From: Mesorhizobium sp. 131-2-1
GTDB lineage: Bacteria; Pseudomonadota; Alphaproteobacteria; Rhizobiales; Rhizobiaceae
DNA: 64,000 nucleotides
Reading direction: 5' to 3'
NCBI RefSeq assembly: GCF_016756535.1
Contig: NZ_AP023247.1
Location: 6,696,501 to 6,760,500, forward strand
The translations under genes and the position numbers were made by a program. Positions within the stretch are counted from its first letter, which is position 1; each line of letters begins with the position of its first letter. The notes beneath the pieces were generated by a model that saw only the letters and a list, made by a program, of their open reading frames with translations, was not told where the DNA came from and searched no databases. This document shows positions 56,937 to 64,000 of this stretch, piece by piece.

Positions 56937-58029
56937 AGCGCGCGGCGCGGAAATGCTTGGAGAGCTTCAGGCCCTGCGCCTGGTAGTTCGAGCCGAGATC
57001 GCTGCCGTAGAGCGCCCGCGGCCGCTTCAGCATGTGCTCGTAAACGAGGCGCCCGACGATCTGGCCATGATCGAGGATGAAGGGCACCTCGTGGCTGCGC
57101 ACTTCGAGCACCGCCCGGCTGCCGGTGCCGCCGGCCGCCGAATGGCCGAAGCCCGGATCGAAGAAGCCGGCATAATGGACGCGGAATTCGCCGACCAGCG
57201 GATCGAAGGGCGTCATCTCGGCGGCGTAGAGCGGCGGCACATGCACCGCCTCGCGGCTGACCAGGATGTAGAACTCGTCCGGATCGAGCACCAGTTCGCC
57301 GGCGCCGCTCTTGTAGAGCGGCTCCCAGAAGTCGACGACGTCCTGCGCGGCGCGCTTGTCGACATCGACAAGGCCGGTGTGGTGCTTGCCGCGATAGCCG
57401 ACCAGCCCGTCCTTGTCGCCGTCGAGATCGATCGACAGCGCGATGCCGCCGCCGGAGATGTTGGGCGGCTCGGTGGCGACCAGCATCTCGGCATGGTGGA
57501 GGTCGCGCAACTCATTCTCCGACAGCAGCGCGTTGCCGGTGCGGAAGCGTATCTGCGACAGGCGCGAGCCGGCGCGCACGACGATCGGGAAGGTGCGCGG
57601 GCTGACCTCGAGATAGAGCGGGCCGTGATAGCCGGCGGCGATCTTGTCGAACTCGTGGCCGCGATCGGTCATCACCCGGGTGAAGATGTCGAGCCGCCCG
57701 GTCGAGCTTTTCGGATTGGCCGAGGCGGAGACATTCGCCGGCAGTGCCAGGCTTTCCATGAGCGGCACGATGTAGACGCAGCCCGTCTCCAGCACGGCGC
57801 CGTCGGCGAGATTGATCTCGTGCAGCTTCAGCCGGTCGAGCTTGTCTGCCACAAGATGATCAGGCCCGGGCAGGAAGGAAGCGCGCACGCGGAAAGCCGT
57901 GTCGCCCAGCCTGAGGTCGAGGCTGGCCGGCTGGACCTGGTCGGCATCGAGGGCGCGCGGCGACTTCAGCGCGCCGGACTGGAACAGCGCGGAAATGTCC
58001 TGATCGGGAAGAATGCCTGTCTGCCGCAA
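56935..58029 (-). CDS. dcd: dCTP deaminase-type protein (2'-deoxycytidine 5'-triphosphate deaminase), long form
   Basis: A 364-residue member of the dCTP deaminase/dUTPase family, roughly twice the length of E. coli Dcd (193). The N-terminal half has the family opening with ASLDLRLGD, YIVPLMESLALPANVSASANPKSSTGRLDIFTR and GSRLSQIRFR, which carries catalytic and metal residues. The C-terminal half repeats the fold (FEWPLYKSG-like and AGFFDPGFGHSAAGG), as in the alphaproteobacterial form. It should supply dUTP for thymidylate synthesis. Its stop overlaps the family A repeat. Confidence 0.88.
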   Translation of the reverse strand: MRQTGILPDQDISALFQSGALKSPRALDADQVQPASLDLRLGDTAFRVRASFLPGPDHLVADKLDRLKLHEINLADGAVLETGCVYIVPLMESLALPANVSASANPKSSTGRLDIFTRVMTDRGHEFDKIAAGYHGPLYLEVSPRTFPIVVRAGSRLSQIRFRTGNALLSENELRDLHHAEMLVATEPPNISGGGIALSIDLDGDKDGLVGYRGKHHTGLVDVDKRAAQDVVDFWEPLYKSGAGELVLDPDEFYILVSREAVHVPPLYAAEMTPFDPLVGEFRVHYAGFFDPGFGHSAAGGTGSRAVLEVRSHEVPFILDHGQIVGRLVYEHMLKRPRALYGSDLGSNYQAQGLKLSKHFRAAR

Positions 58030-58118
58030 AGCTGGCTCCGCTCCAAGGCCGCTGGTACAAACCTCTTAATGAAGCCGGCAATTGACGCAAGCGCGGTGCG
58101 GGTCTAAAGGGTCGTTAT

Positions 58119-58172
58119 CCCGTGGTGATTTGGCCGGTCGGCTTGCAGCCACGTTAAACAAGTCGCTAAAGG
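58119..58172 (+). ncRNA. SAM-II riboswitch
   Basis: Sequence CGTGGTGATTTGGCCGG (58121-58137) pairs through CGTGG with CCACG at 58149-58153, and the rest, CGTTAAACAAGTCGCTAAA, is the near-invariant SAM-II core that forms the pseudoknot. It lies 75 bases before metZ and senses S-adenosylmethionine, turning metZ off when SAM is high. Confidence 0.95.
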
Positions 58173-58198
58173 ACCGTCGGGCCGCAAGGCCGTATGGA

Positions 58199-58229
58199 CC
58201 GGTTGCGACTTTTCGCGGCCGGTTTTTTT
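58199..58229 (+). terminator. Rho-independent terminator between riboswitch and metZ
   Basis: Stem CCGGTTGCGA (58199-58208) / TCGCGGCCGG (58213-58222) with two G-U pairs, loop CTTT, then seven T. It suggests that transcription termination contributes to SAM control of metZ. Confidence 0.9.
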
Positions 58230-58247
58230 GTATCTGGAAGTAGAGCG

Positions 58248-59435
58248 ATGACGAAGAAGCGTGACTGGAAGCCTCAGACGGCACTCGTGCATGGCGGGAC
58301 GCTGCGTTCCGGCTTCGGCGAGACATCAGAGGCGATGTACCTCACCCAGGGCTATGTCTATGAGACGGCGCAGGCGGCGGAAGCCCGCTTCAAGGGCGAG
58401 GAACCGGGCTTCATCTATTCGCGCTACGCCAATCCCACCGTCGACATGTTCGAGAAGCGCATGTGCGCGCTGGAAGGTGCTGAAGACGCGCGCGCCACCG
58501 CCTCCGGCATGGCGGCGGTCAGCGCGGCACTGCTGTGCAGCGCCAAGGCCGGCGACCATATCGTAGCGGCGCGGGCGCTGTTCGGCTCCTGCCGCTGGGT
58601 GGTCGAGACGCTGGCGCCGCGATACGGCATCGAGGCGACGCTGGTCGACGGCACCGACATCGCCAATTGGGAAAAGGCGGTCAGGCCGAACACCAAGCTG
58701 TTCTTCCTCGAAAGCCCGACCAACCCGACGCTGGAAGTGGTCGACATCGCTGCCGTCGCCGCGCTCGCCAATTCGATCGGCGCCAGGTTGATCGTCGACA
58801 ATGTCTTCGCCACGCCCTTGCAGCAGAAACCCTTGCAGCTCGGCGCCCATATCGTCGTCTATTCGGCGACCAAGCACATCGACGGCCAGGGGCGCTGCCT
58901 CGGCGGCGTCATCCTGTCGGACAAGAAGTGGATCGACGAGAACCTGCACGACTATTTCCGCCACACCGGCCCCAGCCTGTCGCCGTTCAACGCCTGGACG
59001 CTGCTCAAGGGGCTGGAGACGCTGCCGCTGCGCGTGCGCCAGCAGACGGAAAGCGCTGGCAAGATCGCCGACTTCCTGGCCGAACGGCCGGAGATCGCCC
59101 GTGTCATCTATCCGGGCCGGGCCGACCACCCGCAGGCCGAGATCGTCAGGAAGCAGATGTCGGGCGGCTCGACGCTGATCTGCCTCGACGTCAAGGGCGG
59201 CAAGCAGGCGGCCTTCGCCTTCCAGAACGCGCTCGACATCGTGCTGATCTCCAACAATCTCGGCGACGCCAAGAGCCTGATCACCCATCCGGCGACGACG
59301 ACGCACAAGAACCTCAGCGACGAGGCGCGCGCCGAGCTCGGTATCGGCCCAGGCACGCTCAGGCTCTCGGTCGGCCTGGAGGATGCGGACGATCTGCTCG
59401 CCGATGTCGAGCAGGCGCTGAAGTCGGCGAAATAG
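58248..59435 (+). CDS. metZ: O-succinylhomoserine sulfhydrylase
   Basis: A 395-residue PLP enzyme of the Cys/Met metabolism group. It replaces succinate of O-succinylhomoserine with sulfide to give homocysteine. The PLP lysine is K209 in VVYSATKHIDGQGR; family sequences RYANPTVDMFEKRM, ATASGMAAVSAAL, FFLESPTNPTLEVVDI and GDAKSLITHPATTTH are complete. The ATG at 58248 follows GGAAGTAGAGCG and lies after a SAM-II riboswitch and terminator, as known for alphaproteobacterial metZ/metA genes. Sulfhydrylase rather than lyase is favoured by the DGQGR motif. Confidence 0.95.
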   Translation: MTKKRDWKPQTALVHGGTLRSGFGETSEAMYLTQGYVYETAQAAEARFKGEEPGFIYSRYANPTVDMFEKRMCALEGAEDARATASGMAAVSAALLCSAKAGDHIVAARALFGSCRWVVETLAPRYGIEATLVDGTDIANWEKAVRPNTKLFFLESPTNPTLEVVDIAAVAALANSIGARLIVDNVFATPLQQKPLQLGAHIVVYSATKHIDGQGRCLGGVILSDKKWIDENLHDYFRHTGPSLSPFNAWTLLKGLETLPLRVRQQTESAGKIADFLAERPEIARVIYPGRADHPQAEIVRKQMSGGSTLICLDVKGGKQAAFAFQNALDIVLISNNLGDAKSLITHPATTTHKNLSDEARAELGIGPGTLRLSVGLEDADDLLADVEQALKSAK

Positions 59436-59446
59436 ACAGGCGCCGG

Positions 59447-60601
59447 TCAGGCGCTCGACGGCGTCTCTTGCAGTTCGGCCGCCTTGGTGCCGATGGTCAT
59501 GGCGTTGCCACGCCAGTCGACGGCGCCGCCCAGCCAGCCGCGCGCCCATATCGCCGGCAGCATCGCGTCCCGCACGATCATGGCGGCGACGATGCGCGGC
59601 GATAGATACCAGCCCTTGGCCCAGGCGAGCGCGCATTCCGGCAGGTAGGCGAACGCCAACACGCAAAGCGCGGTGGCCGGCAGGCTGACGCCGGAATGAG
59701 CCGCCGCCAACAGCGCGAACAGCAGCGGCAGCGCCGCACCGGTCATGATCTCCGGCGCGAAGAACAGCGGGAAGGTGACGCGGCGCAGCCGCGCCCAGCG
59801 CGCCTGGCGCGACCAGATCTCACCAAACCTGCGCTCGCCGAGCGGCTGCTCGAAGGGCGAAGCGACGAGATGTACGCGAAGGCCAAGCCCGTTGACCAGC
59901 TTGGTCGCGGCGGCGTCCTCGGCGATCTCGGCGGCGAGGGCGCGAATGCCGCCATTGGCGTCGAGCATGGGCTTGTTCCACAGCATGCTCTTGCCCTGGG
60001 CAAAGCCGAGACCGAGCGCCTCGCCAGCATATTGCCAGCGCGCCTGCAGCGTGTTGAGGAAGGCGCATTCGACCTCGGCCCAGAAACCATCCGGCCGCGA
60101 GCCGATCGGCGTCGAGCAGACCAGGCCGGTGTCCGACCGCCAGGCGGCCATCAGATGCTCGATATAGTCGCGCGGCATCAGCACGTTGGAATCGGCGAGG
60201 ATCACCCAGTGGTGGCGCGCCGCCTCCCAGCCCTTGACGCAATTGTTGAGCTTCGGATTGGCGCTGACGCGGTCGTCGCCGACCAGCAGCCGCGCCGGCA
60301 CTTCGGGAAACCGGGCAATCGCCCTGTTTATCAGCGTGACCACCGGATCGTCGCCATGGGCGACGCAGAAGACGAGCTCGTAACGCGGCCAGTCGAGCGT
60401 GAAGGCGCGCTGGAGCGTCTCCTGCGTGAACGTCTCGATGCCGCGCGAGGGGATGACGATCGACACCGGCGGCGTCCGGCCGGCCGGCCGCGACACGCCG
60501 CGCGGCGGCTCAAGCCTGAAAGCCGCGAACAGGATGCTGGCGAGATTGACGAGAAGCAAGGCTATCGAAAGCAGGGCAGCGGCTATGGCGATCAGGTCCA
60601 T
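59447..60601 (-). CDS. GT21 family glycosyltransferase (glycosylceramide/processive diacylglycerol type)
   Basis: A 384-residue membrane glycosyltransferase. The N-terminal hydrophobic segment (IAIAAALLSIALLLVNLASIL) anchors it; the catalytic core has VSIVIPSRG, the aspartates in VILADSNVLM and AEDAAATKLVNG, and the RQARWARLRR motif of the (Q/R)xxRW type. Two hydrophobic segments follow. These are GT21 features. Related enzymes of Agrobacterium and Mesorhizobium loti make glycosylated diacylglycerols that replace phospholipids under phosphate limitation; the gene may also act on ceramide. A possible Pho box at 60707 supports the phosphate role. The start at 60601 begins the membrane segment. 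Confidence 0.85.
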   Translation of the reverse strand: MDLIAIAAALLSIALLLVNLASILFAAFRLEPPRGVSRPAGRTPPVSIVIPSRGIETFTQETLQRAFTLDWPRYELVFCVAHGDDPVVTLINRAIARFPEVPARLLVGDDRVSANPKLNNCVKGWEAARHHWVILADSNVLMPRDYIEHLMAAWRSDTGLVCSTPIGSRPDGFWAEVECAFLNTLQARWQYAGEALGLGFAQGKSMLWNKPMLDANGGIRALAAEIAEDAAATKLVNGLGLRVHLVASPFEQPLGERRFGEIWSRQARWARLRRVTFPLFFAPEIMTGAALPLLFALLAAAHSGVSLPATALCVLAFAYLPECALAWAKGWYLSPRIVAAMIVRDAMLPAIWARGWLGGAVDWRGNAMTIGTKAAELQETPSSA

Positions 60602-60706
60602 CGAGGTCTGGTCACTCCGGAAAAGCCGGCCTGGGAATGGCCGTCTTGAACAAGTCGACAGAGCGATGAGTCGCCCGGCACGGTCCGCGCACACCATCAT
60701 TGTCGT

Positions 60707-60724
60707 GTGTCACTTAAATGACAT
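60707..60724 (-). promoter_or_regulatory. Possible Pho box upstream of the GT21 glycosyltransferase
   Basis: On the minus strand: ATGTCATTTAAGTGACAC. This matches the CTGTCAT-N4-CTGTCAC Pho box at 11 of 14 half-site positions, 106 bases before the glycosyltransferase start. The same DNA also reads as a TGTCA-N6-TGACA dyad, so another regulator cannot be excluded. Confidence 0.5.
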
Positions 60725-60827
60725 TGTTTGCCGGCACGTGCGCATAAGGACGGAAGGGATGGGCATCACGCATCGTTGACCTGATAGCGGAGCGAGCCGA
60801 AAGTTCCCGAACTGTTTGGAGCAGCTC

Positions 60828-61220
60828 ATGTACCGCGCCGTCACGCGCAAAATCGAAGTGCAGGTCAGGCCGTTCTATCTGGAGGATCGCTCCGATCCGT
60901 CGGAGAACCGCTATGTCTGGGGCTATCACGTGACCATCGACAACCAGTCGGACGAGTTCGTGCAGCTGCTGTCGCGCTATTGGCACATCACCGACGGCAG
61001 CGGCCGCGTGGAGGAGGTGCGCGGTGCCGGCGTCGTCGGCGACCAGCCCGAGCTCAATCCCGGCGACAGCTACCAGTACACCTCCGGCTGCCCGCTCTCG
61101 ACGCCGTCGGGCATCATGGTCGGCCACTACACGATGCGCAACAAGCGGGGCGAGACGTTCGACGTCGCCATCCCCGCCTTCTCGCTCGACCTGCCGGGCA
61201 CGCGGCGGACGGTGAACTGA
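60828..61220 (+). CDS. apaG: ApaG family protein
   Basis: A 130-residue cytoplasmic protein of the ApaG/DUF525 fold (fibronectin-like beta sandwich). It shows [22 protein letters not shown], the conserved [24 protein letters not shown], and [22 protein letters not shown]. The ATG at 60828 follows GGAGCAG; the TTG four codons earlier is less likely. Its role is unclear in general (linked to Ap4A and cation stress in enterobacteria); in Rhizobiales it is commonly near hslO and metZ, as here. Confidence 0.95.
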   Translation: MYRAVTRKIEVQVRPFYLEDRSDPSENRYVWGYHVTIDNQSDEFVQLLSRYWHITDGSGRVEEVRGAGVVGDQPELNPGDSYQYTSGCPLSTPSGIMVGHYTMRNKRGETFDVAIPAFSLDLPGTRRTVN

Positions 61221-61291
61221 TATCCAGCTCGCAACCCTACCATCGCGGCCCGGGCTACTGTCGAAGCGCCGCCTTCTACTCCATGAGCAGC

Positions 61292-62203
61292 CTAAGGCCC
61301 CTTTTTCTCACCGGGTTTCATGGGCGGAAGCGTCTTGATGTAGGCGTAGACAGCCGCGACATCCTCGCTGCTGAATTCCTTGAGCATTGCGAAGGGCATG
61401 ACGTTGCTTACGACGCTGCCGTCCGGGCGCTTGCCGCTCTTGAACATTGCGGCGAACGCGGCTTCGGTAGGGTAACGCGATATGGCGCTGTCTTCACCGG
61501 GAGTCAGGTTGGCCGCCGGCGGCCAATCGGGGGGGCCGCCTTCGATCGGGCCGCCGCTGAGGGACGGATTGTGGCAGCCGATGCAGGCATTGGCGACATA
61601 GGCGCCATGGGCGAGCACATCTGTGGCGGCAACTGGCTGCGGCGGAGGCAAGGTGTGGTCGACCTTTTCCGCGGCATCGCGGACGAAGCCAAGCGCATAG
61701 AGCAGCCGAACAAGAAGCGGAATACGGAACTCGGCGGGGGTGCCGGTGGCAGGGGGCAGGCTTCTGGCATAGCCGATGATGGCCGCGATATCGTCGTCCG
61801 TGTAGCGGGCGAAGTCCTCGCTGGGCATGACGAGCAGCGGCCGGTTGTCCGGCTTCACTCCATGGCGGATGACCTTGACCCAGTCGAGATCGGTGAAGTT
61901 GGCGACGACGCTGCCCGCGGCCGGGGTGATGTCGGGGGTCTTCACGAAGAAGCCTCCTGAATCGAGCATGACCTTGCCGGCACCGTCGGGACCATGACAC
62001 TCGGCGCAGCCGCGGGAGTCGAAAAGGTATTTGCCGCGCTCAAGCGCGGCAGAGCTGGTGGCGGCGGTGACCGGCTGGACGTTCAGGTCTACGACGCGAT
62101 CGAGCTTCTGCCGGCTTCCAACAACGGCATAGATGACACCCGCCGCGCTGATGGCGACAACAATGCATGCGAGCCATAGGAAGATCTTGAAGAGTTTGTA
62201 CAT
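61292..62203 (-). CDS. Membrane-anchored dihaem cytochrome c
   Basis: A 303-residue cytochrome with two haem-binding sites, CAECH (about residue 69) and CIGCH (about residue 209). An N-terminal uncleaved hydrophobic helix (LFKIFLWLACIVVAISAAGVIYAVVG) anchors it to the periplasmic face of the inner membrane. Each haem domain has a downstream methionine in MPSEDFARYTDDDIAAIIGYA and MPFAMLKEFSSEDVAAVYAYI, the usual axial ligands. Such proteins pass electrons from dehydrogenases of alcohols or sugars to oxidases. The start at 62203 (ATG) is taken over the upstream TTG. It lies between apaG and hslO, with no dehydrogenase gene next to it. Confidence 0.9.
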   Translation of the reverse strand: MYKLFKIFLWLACIVVAISAAGVIYAVVGSRQKLDRVVDLNVQPVTAATSSAALERGKYLFDSRGCAECHGPDGAGKVMLDSGGFFVKTPDITPAAGSVVANFTDLDWVKVIRHGVKPDNRPLLVMPSEDFARYTDDDIAAIIGYARSLPPATGTPAEFRIPLLVRLLYALGFVRDAAEKVDHTLPPPQPVAATDVLAHGAYVANACIGCHNPSLSGGPIEGGPPDWPPAANLTPGEDSAISRYPTEAAFAAMFKSGKRPDGSVVSNVMPFAMLKEFSSEDVAAVYAYIKTLPPMKPGEKKGP

Positions 62204-62332
62204 AGAGGCGCCCAAGAGCGCCGATGCAAAATCCCTCAATATCCACCGGCAACCGGCGCAGAGAGATATTGTTCGAAAGGGGTGCGACTAGCAAGCGCAC
62301 CCCCAGCGGTCATAGTCACGACCACAAGCGAT

Positions 62333-62367
62333 GCCCTCACCGGTCTGCATGGCAAACCGGTGAGGGC
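62333..62367 (-). terminator. Hairpin after hslO
   Basis: Perfect 12-base stem GCCCTCACCGGT (62333-62344) / ACCGGTGAGGGC (62356-62367) with an 11-base loop, eight bases past the hslO stop. No T tract, so it may be a weak terminator or a 3' stabiliser. Confidence 0.55.
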
Positions 62368-62374
62368 GTGAGCC

Positions 62375-63385
62375 TTACTGAGCGGCGCCGAACTCCGTCG
62401 GATCGAAGTCATACTGCGTCGAGCAGAACTCGCAGGCGACGTGGATGCCCCCATCCTCGGTGCTGTCCTTGATCTCGTCGGCGGAGAAGCCCGCGAGGAT
62501 GCCACGGATCTTCTCGCGCGAGCACGAGCACTGGTCGGCTACCGGCACGCCGCCGAACACACGCACGCCGTGCTCGTGGAACAGCCGGTAGAGCAGCCGC
62601 TCGGCGCCGACCGTCGGATCGATCAGTTCGGTTGGCTCGATGGTGCCGAGCAGCGCCAGCAACTCCTGCCAGGAATTGTCCGCCGGATCATGCACCGCCT
62701 CGCGCGGATCGCCGTCGCCGCCGGAAATATCCGGCACGCGCATGCGTTCCGGCGCCTTCGGCAGGAACTGCGCCAGAAGACCGCCGGCGCGCCACTGCTC
62801 GCGGGCGCCGCCGGGACCGGGGGTCACCAGCTTGGCCACCGACAGCCTGATATCGGTCGGAATCTGCTCCGACTGGCGGAAATAGGTGCGCGCGGCCTCC
62901 TCCAGCGAGGAGCCGTCGAGCTGGACGATACCCTGATAGCGCTGCGTGTGGACGCCCTGGTCGATGGTCAGCGCCAGCACGCCGTTGCCGAGCAGCGTCT
63001 GCTGCGAGACCTCGCCGGCGGCGGTCAGCGCCTGCAGCCGGTCGGCATCGAAGCGCGCATAGCCGCGCAGCGCATGCGGCGTGGAGAAATCCGCCACCAG
63101 CATGTCGACCGGCCCATCGGTGCGGGTCTGCAGGATGAACTTGCCCTCGAACTTCAGCGAAGTGCCAAGCAGCACCGTCAGCACGCAGGCTTCCGCCAGC
63201 AGGCGGGCGACCGGCTCCGGATAATCGTGGCGGGCAAGAATGGCGTCGAGCATCGGCCCGAGCTGGACGGTGCGGCCGCGCACGTCGAGCGGGGCGACCT
63301 CGAAGGGCACGACGTGATCGTCGCCGGCATAGCCGAATTCGCCGAGTTGCGGGTGATGTTCAGTCACTTGACGGGTTTCCAACAT
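62375..63385 (-). CDS. hslO: Hsp33-type redox-regulated chaperone
   Basis: A 336-residue cytoplasmic chaperone activated by oxidative stress. The C-terminal redox switch has the four zinc-binding cysteines CSCS (in ADQCSCSREKI) and CEFC (in VACEFCSTQYDFD). The N-terminal folding domain has LLAEACVLTVLLGTSLKFEGKFILQ and GNGVLALTIDQG. The ATG at 63385 follows GGAGC; the alternative at 63436 is less well placed. It is next to argF, a usual rhizobial arrangement, and is followed by a hairpin. Confidence 0.95.
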   Translation of the reverse strand: MLETRQVTEHHPQLGEFGYAGDDHVVPFEVAPLDVRGRTVQLGPMLDAILARHDYPEPVARLLAEACVLTVLLGTSLKFEGKFILQTRTDGPVDMLVADFSTPHALRGYARFDADRLQALTAAGEVSQQTLLGNGVLALTIDQGVHTQRYQGIVQLDGSSLEEAARTYFRQSEQIPTDIRLSVAKLVTPGPGGAREQWRAGGLLAQFLPKAPERMRVPDISGGDGDPREAVHDPADNSWQELLALLGTIEPTELIDPTVGAERLLYRLFHEHGVRVFGGVPVADQCSCSREKIRGILAGFSADEIKDSTEDGGIHVACEFCSTQYDFDPTEFGAAQ

Positions 63386-63487
63386 GACAAAGCTCCGGGG
63401 CGCGGCCATGCCGCCCTTTTGGGGGCATGCGTCCAAACGCGCTCGATTTGCGTGATGCGCCGCAGATAGGCATCACACCTCCGGAGA

Positions 63488-64000
63488 TCAAGCTCCCAGA
63501 CACCAGGCCAAAACCGCCTTCTGGGCGTGCAGCCGATTCTCGGCCTCGTCGAACACCACCGAATGCGGGCCGTCGATGACCTCGTCGGTCACCTCCTCGC
63601 CGCGATGCGCCGGCAGGCAGTGCATGAACAGCGCGTCGGGCTTGGCCTTCGCCATCAGCGCCGCATTGACCTGATAGGGCAGGAAGACGTTGTGGCCGCG
63701 CGCGCGATGCTCCTGGCCCATCGACACCCAGCAGTCGGTGACAATGCAATCGGCTTGGTGGACAGCCTCCTCGGCCGAGCGGGTGAAGTTCAGCTTGCCG
63801 CCATTGGCCTTCGACCAGTCGATGTGCTTCTCGTCGGGCTCGCTGCCTTCCGGCACGGCCACGTTGAGGTTGAAGCGGAACCGCGCCGAGGCCTCGAGCA
63901 GCGAATGCAGCACATTGTTGCCGTCGCCGGTCCAGGCAAAGGTCTTGCCTGCCACCGGACCGCGATGTTCCTCGAAGGTCATGATGTCGGCCATCAGCTG
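63488..64000 (-). CDS. argF: Ornithine carbamoyltransferase, C-terminal part (runs off the window)
   Basis: The last 170 codons of the enzyme that makes citrulline from ornithine and carbamoyl phosphate; the start lies beyond base 64000. Visible motifs are [20 protein letters not shown] [28 protein letters not shown] with the ornithine-binding aspartate, and [20 protein letters not shown] with the catalytic cysteine. The C-terminus ends [10 protein letters not shown], as usual. It is upstream of hslO on the same strand, 102 bases apart. Confidence 0.95.
   Translation of the reverse strand, partial: QLMADIMTFEEHRGPVAGKTFAWTGDGNNVLHSLLEASARFRFNLNVAVPEGSEPDEKHIDWSKANGGKLNFTRSAEEAVHQADCIVTDCWVSMGQEHRARGHNVFLPYQVNAALMAKAKPDALFMHCLPAHRGEEVTDEVIDGPHSVVFDEAENRLHAQKAVLAWCLGA

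Overview
The window looks like a chromosomal segment from an alphaproteobacterium of the order Rhizobiales, most likely Mesorhizobium or a close relative. The evidence is high GC with strong GC3 bias, rhizobial gene sets in rhizobial order (dctA/dctBD, rhaDI/rhaRSTPQUK, gbpR-chvE-gguABC, argF-hslO ... apaG ... metZ), a SAM-II riboswitch before metZ, 5-aminolevulinate synthase under a FixK/FNR-type box, and several families of rhizobial intergenic palindromic repeats.

Layout. 1-2.6 kb: 5' end of a class III adenylate cyclase, a small secreted protein, an RsuA-type pseudouridine synthase and a histidine phosphatase. 2.8-7.6 kb: C4-dicarboxylate uptake, dctA divergent from dctBD, with a sigma-54 promoter and two tandem dyads that fit DctD sites. 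7.8-9.9 kb: small membrane protein and gamma-glutamyltranspeptidase. 10.2-21 kb: complete L-rhamnose catabolic locus (isomerase, aldolase/dehydrogenase, DeoR regulator, ABC importer, mutarotase, kinase), followed by a cupin with a dense cysteine cluster. 21.7-24.8 kb: a two-gene D-amino-acid unit, a dehydrogenase and a PLP racemase fused to an arginase domain that has lost its metal ligands. 25-29.4 kb: galE, hemA, an aminotransferase, mscL. 29.7-33.9 kb: transporter-like hybrid histidine kinase (CrbS type) and convergent LuxR-type regulator. 34-39.8 kb: small proteins, pyrD, a divergent VOC/MarR pair around a perfect palindrome, a MATE exporter, a histone-deacetylase-like hydrolase. 39.9-45.6 kb: a more accessory stretch with a glycosyltransferase and a degenerate lipid A acyltransferase-like gene, tRNA-Gly(CCC), a secreted protein, a hexapeptide acetyltransferase, and an orphan 611-residue protein behind an AT-richer intergenic region. 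45.7-50.1 kb: adenylate cyclase with TPRs, a methyltransferase, a LysR regulator (GbpR-like). 50.4-55.8 kb: chvE-gguABC sugar uptake. 56-64 kb: amino-acid binding protein, long-form dCTP deaminase, metZ, a GT21 lipid glycosyltransferase with a possible Pho box, apaG, a dihaem cytochrome c, hslO, and the 3' part of argF.

How it fits together: most of the window is carbon acquisition (dicarboxylates, rhamnose, ChvE sugars, possibly acetate sensing) plus housekeeping. The least ordinary items are the racemase-pseudoarginase fusion, the orphan 611-residue protein, the six-cysteine cupin, and the acyltransferase lacking its catalytic acid. No insertion sequence, prophage, CRISPR array or rRNA was seen. 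All calls come from reading the sequence; no database search was possible.
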